Shown piece by piece: positions 7,700-8,498 of a DNA stretch of 8,498 bases (positions are counted from its first letter, which is position 1; each line of letters starts with the position of its first letter). The notes below the pieces were generated by a model. The model saw nothing but the letters and a program-made list of their open reading frames with translations. It was not told the DNA's origin and searched no databases. This DNA comes from a bacterium. GTDB taxonomy: Bacteria > UBP14 > UBA6098. Position numbers and translations under genes: made by a program. The stretch spans positions 1 to 8,498 of the forward strand of contig DAOWNU010000064.1 in the NCBI GenBank assembly GCA_030642425.1, read 5' to 3'.

Positions 7700-8047
7700 A
7701 CGGTTATCGCCCTTATGGAATTGGTGAATTTAACCCACACCGCGCCTATTTCCGCAGAATGTCCGGTTTTTATCGAATAGCGCTTAAATCGTTCAATCGG
7801 GCGCCCAAATTGGTCAATCGAACTTTCAAAACGCATCTACACTTCTTTTTTAAAAGAATCGGCAATCTCAAATCATCGGTTTATTTAAAATCCCTCTCGG
7901 AAATAAATTACTTGCATATATTTTTTTGTCAACTATATTAAAAATAAGAAATAATTACATACTTTGTTCTCCGTCATCCGCTTTGAATTCAGTCGGGGCA
8001 CGTTTTAAGTGTTCAGACATAAGAAAATTTCTCCAAGGAGTATCGAG
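7700..8047. other. AT-rich intergenic region (348 bases)
   Basis: No convincing gene was found. It contains a GGGCGCCC palindrome near 7799-7806, an AT-rich inverted repeat at 7843-7858 (TTCTTTT, two bases, AAAAGAA), and T-rich and A-rich tracts from about 7880 to 7955. It ends in AAGGAG at 8035-8040, the ribosome site of the next gene. Neither inverted repeat looks like a proper terminator, because each lacks a GC stem followed by a T run. The long gap, and the promoter-like boxes within it, suggest the downstream gene has its own transcript. Confidence 0.6.
7912..7955 (+). promoter_or_regulatory. Candidate promoter region for the beta-helix gene
   Basis: Two overlapping readings are possible. 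TTGCAT (7912-7917) with TATATT (7934-7939) has a 16-base spacer. TTGTCA (7926-7931) with AATAAT (7950-7955) has an 18-base spacer. Either would leave a leader of roughly 90-100 bases before the ATG at 8048. The region is AT-rich, so chance matches are likely. Confidence 0.4.
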
Positions 8048-8498
8048 ATGAAATACAAATGGGTTTTAGCATTTGCCATGCTAATCATCAGCGTTTCATT
8101 CGCGACAATTCATTTTGTGCCGTTCCCGAATCCAGATATTACATCGGCCCTTTTGATGTGCGCTCCCGGTGATACTATCTTCGTGAATATCGCTTATACC
8201 GGCACTATGGAGACGTCATACCCGATTGTCGTCAACGTGGATAACGTAACAATAGTGGGCGATTCGAGCATGTATCCGCCGCCGGTAATAGTCGCCGAAG
8301 CTCCGGTGCCGCACACAGCGCCCGTTTTTATAATACTCGGGCCGCTGGTCGGTGGAAATGTGAACACCGGACGCCTCGCGTGGTTCACTATTCAGGACGG
8401 CAGCAACGGTATCGAGATAAACGGGGTTATGAGCGCGCAGGGATATCAAATCGACCATAATTATATATGGAACAACCACGGCAACGCCGGCGGGGGTA
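8048..8498 (+). CDS. Exported right-handed parallel beta-helix protein, N-terminal part
   Basis: The first 150 codons are in the window and the rest lies beyond the right edge. The start is supported by AAGGAG seven bases before the ATG. The N-terminus is a signal peptide: MKYK, a hydrophobic core to about residue 16, and likely cleavage after A19 in the sequence SFA-T. Residues 31-52 follow the usual opening of pectate-lyase-like or DUF1565-type beta-helix proteins, including APGDTIFV, followed by VDNVTIVGDSS. Further on, FTIQDGSNGIEINGV and IDHNYIWNNHG are typical coils with an asparagine-rich turn, as in PbH1/NosD-like repeats. The fold is fairly clear, but the function is not: it could be a polysaccharide-active enzyme or a non-catalytic surface protein. 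The missing C-terminus may hold a sorting or anchoring domain. It is separated from the upstream gene by 348 bases and is probably a separate transcription unit. Confidence 0.85.
   Translation, partial: MKYKWVLAFAMLIISVSFATIHFVPFPNPDITSALLMCAPGDTIFVNIAYTGTMETSYPIVVNVDNVTIVGDSSMYPPPVIVAEAPVPHTAPVFIILGPLVGGNVNTGRLAWFTIQDGSNGIEINGVMSAQGYQIDHNYIWNNHGNAGGG

Noticed and set aside
7843..7858. Inverted repeat TTCTTTT-tt-AAAAGAA as a terminator
   Set aside because: It has no GC stem, its loop is only two bases, and no T run follows, so a functional intrinsic terminator is not supported.
7759..7941. 60-residue plus-strand frame in the intergenic region
   Set aside because: It has no ribosome site, an odd composition rich in Lys, Phe and His, runs through an AT-rich promoter-like stretch, and shows no recognised family.

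Overview
The window is bacterial: tightly packed genes, clear Shine-Dalgarno sequences, sigma70-like promoters, mid-range GC in the genes and AT-rich gaps between them. It holds no RNA gene, insertion sequence, CRISPR array or phage gene that I can see. No housekeeping gene is present to fix the taxonomy. Very long secreted proteins built from tandem Ig-like domains, close to a secreted parallel beta-helix protein, recall uncultured lineages of the FCB group and nearby candidate phyla (WOR-3, TA06, Cloacimonadota, Zixibacteria, Fibrobacterota-like). That is an inference from protein style only.

Region 1 (1-6111, minus strand) is one uninterrupted reading frame of at least 2037 codons. It starts at 6111 and runs off the left edge. 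It encodes an exported protein: a signal peptide followed by about nineteen and a half Ig-like beta-sandwich domains. Two related domain types alternate strictly. Type B carries one conserved Cys near its start and a D-x-x-GNPL motif near its end. Type A carries a VCV, a CGPN and a terminal CW motif. The B+A unit recurs every 210-222 residues. Nine units are complete and the tenth is cut by the window edge. All other long open frames in this stretch are shadows.

Region 2 (6112-6260) is a short divergent control region with back-to-back promoters. Their -35 boxes form an inverted repeat.

Region 3 (6261-7699, plus strand) holds two genes. The first encodes a membrane protein with two N-terminal zinc ribbons, a GYF_2-like domain and four C-terminal transmembrane segments. 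The second encodes a 66-residue DUF2283-family protein.

Region 4 (7700-8498) has an AT-rich 348-base gap with a candidate promoter, then the start of another exported protein. That protein looks like a right-handed parallel beta-helix and is cut by the right edge.

The two edge genes both encode exported proteins likely to act at or outside the cell surface. The two middle genes are probably cytoplasmic or inner-membrane. No shared pathway can be shown from sequence alone. The most unusual item is the cysteine-patterned A/B repeat array.
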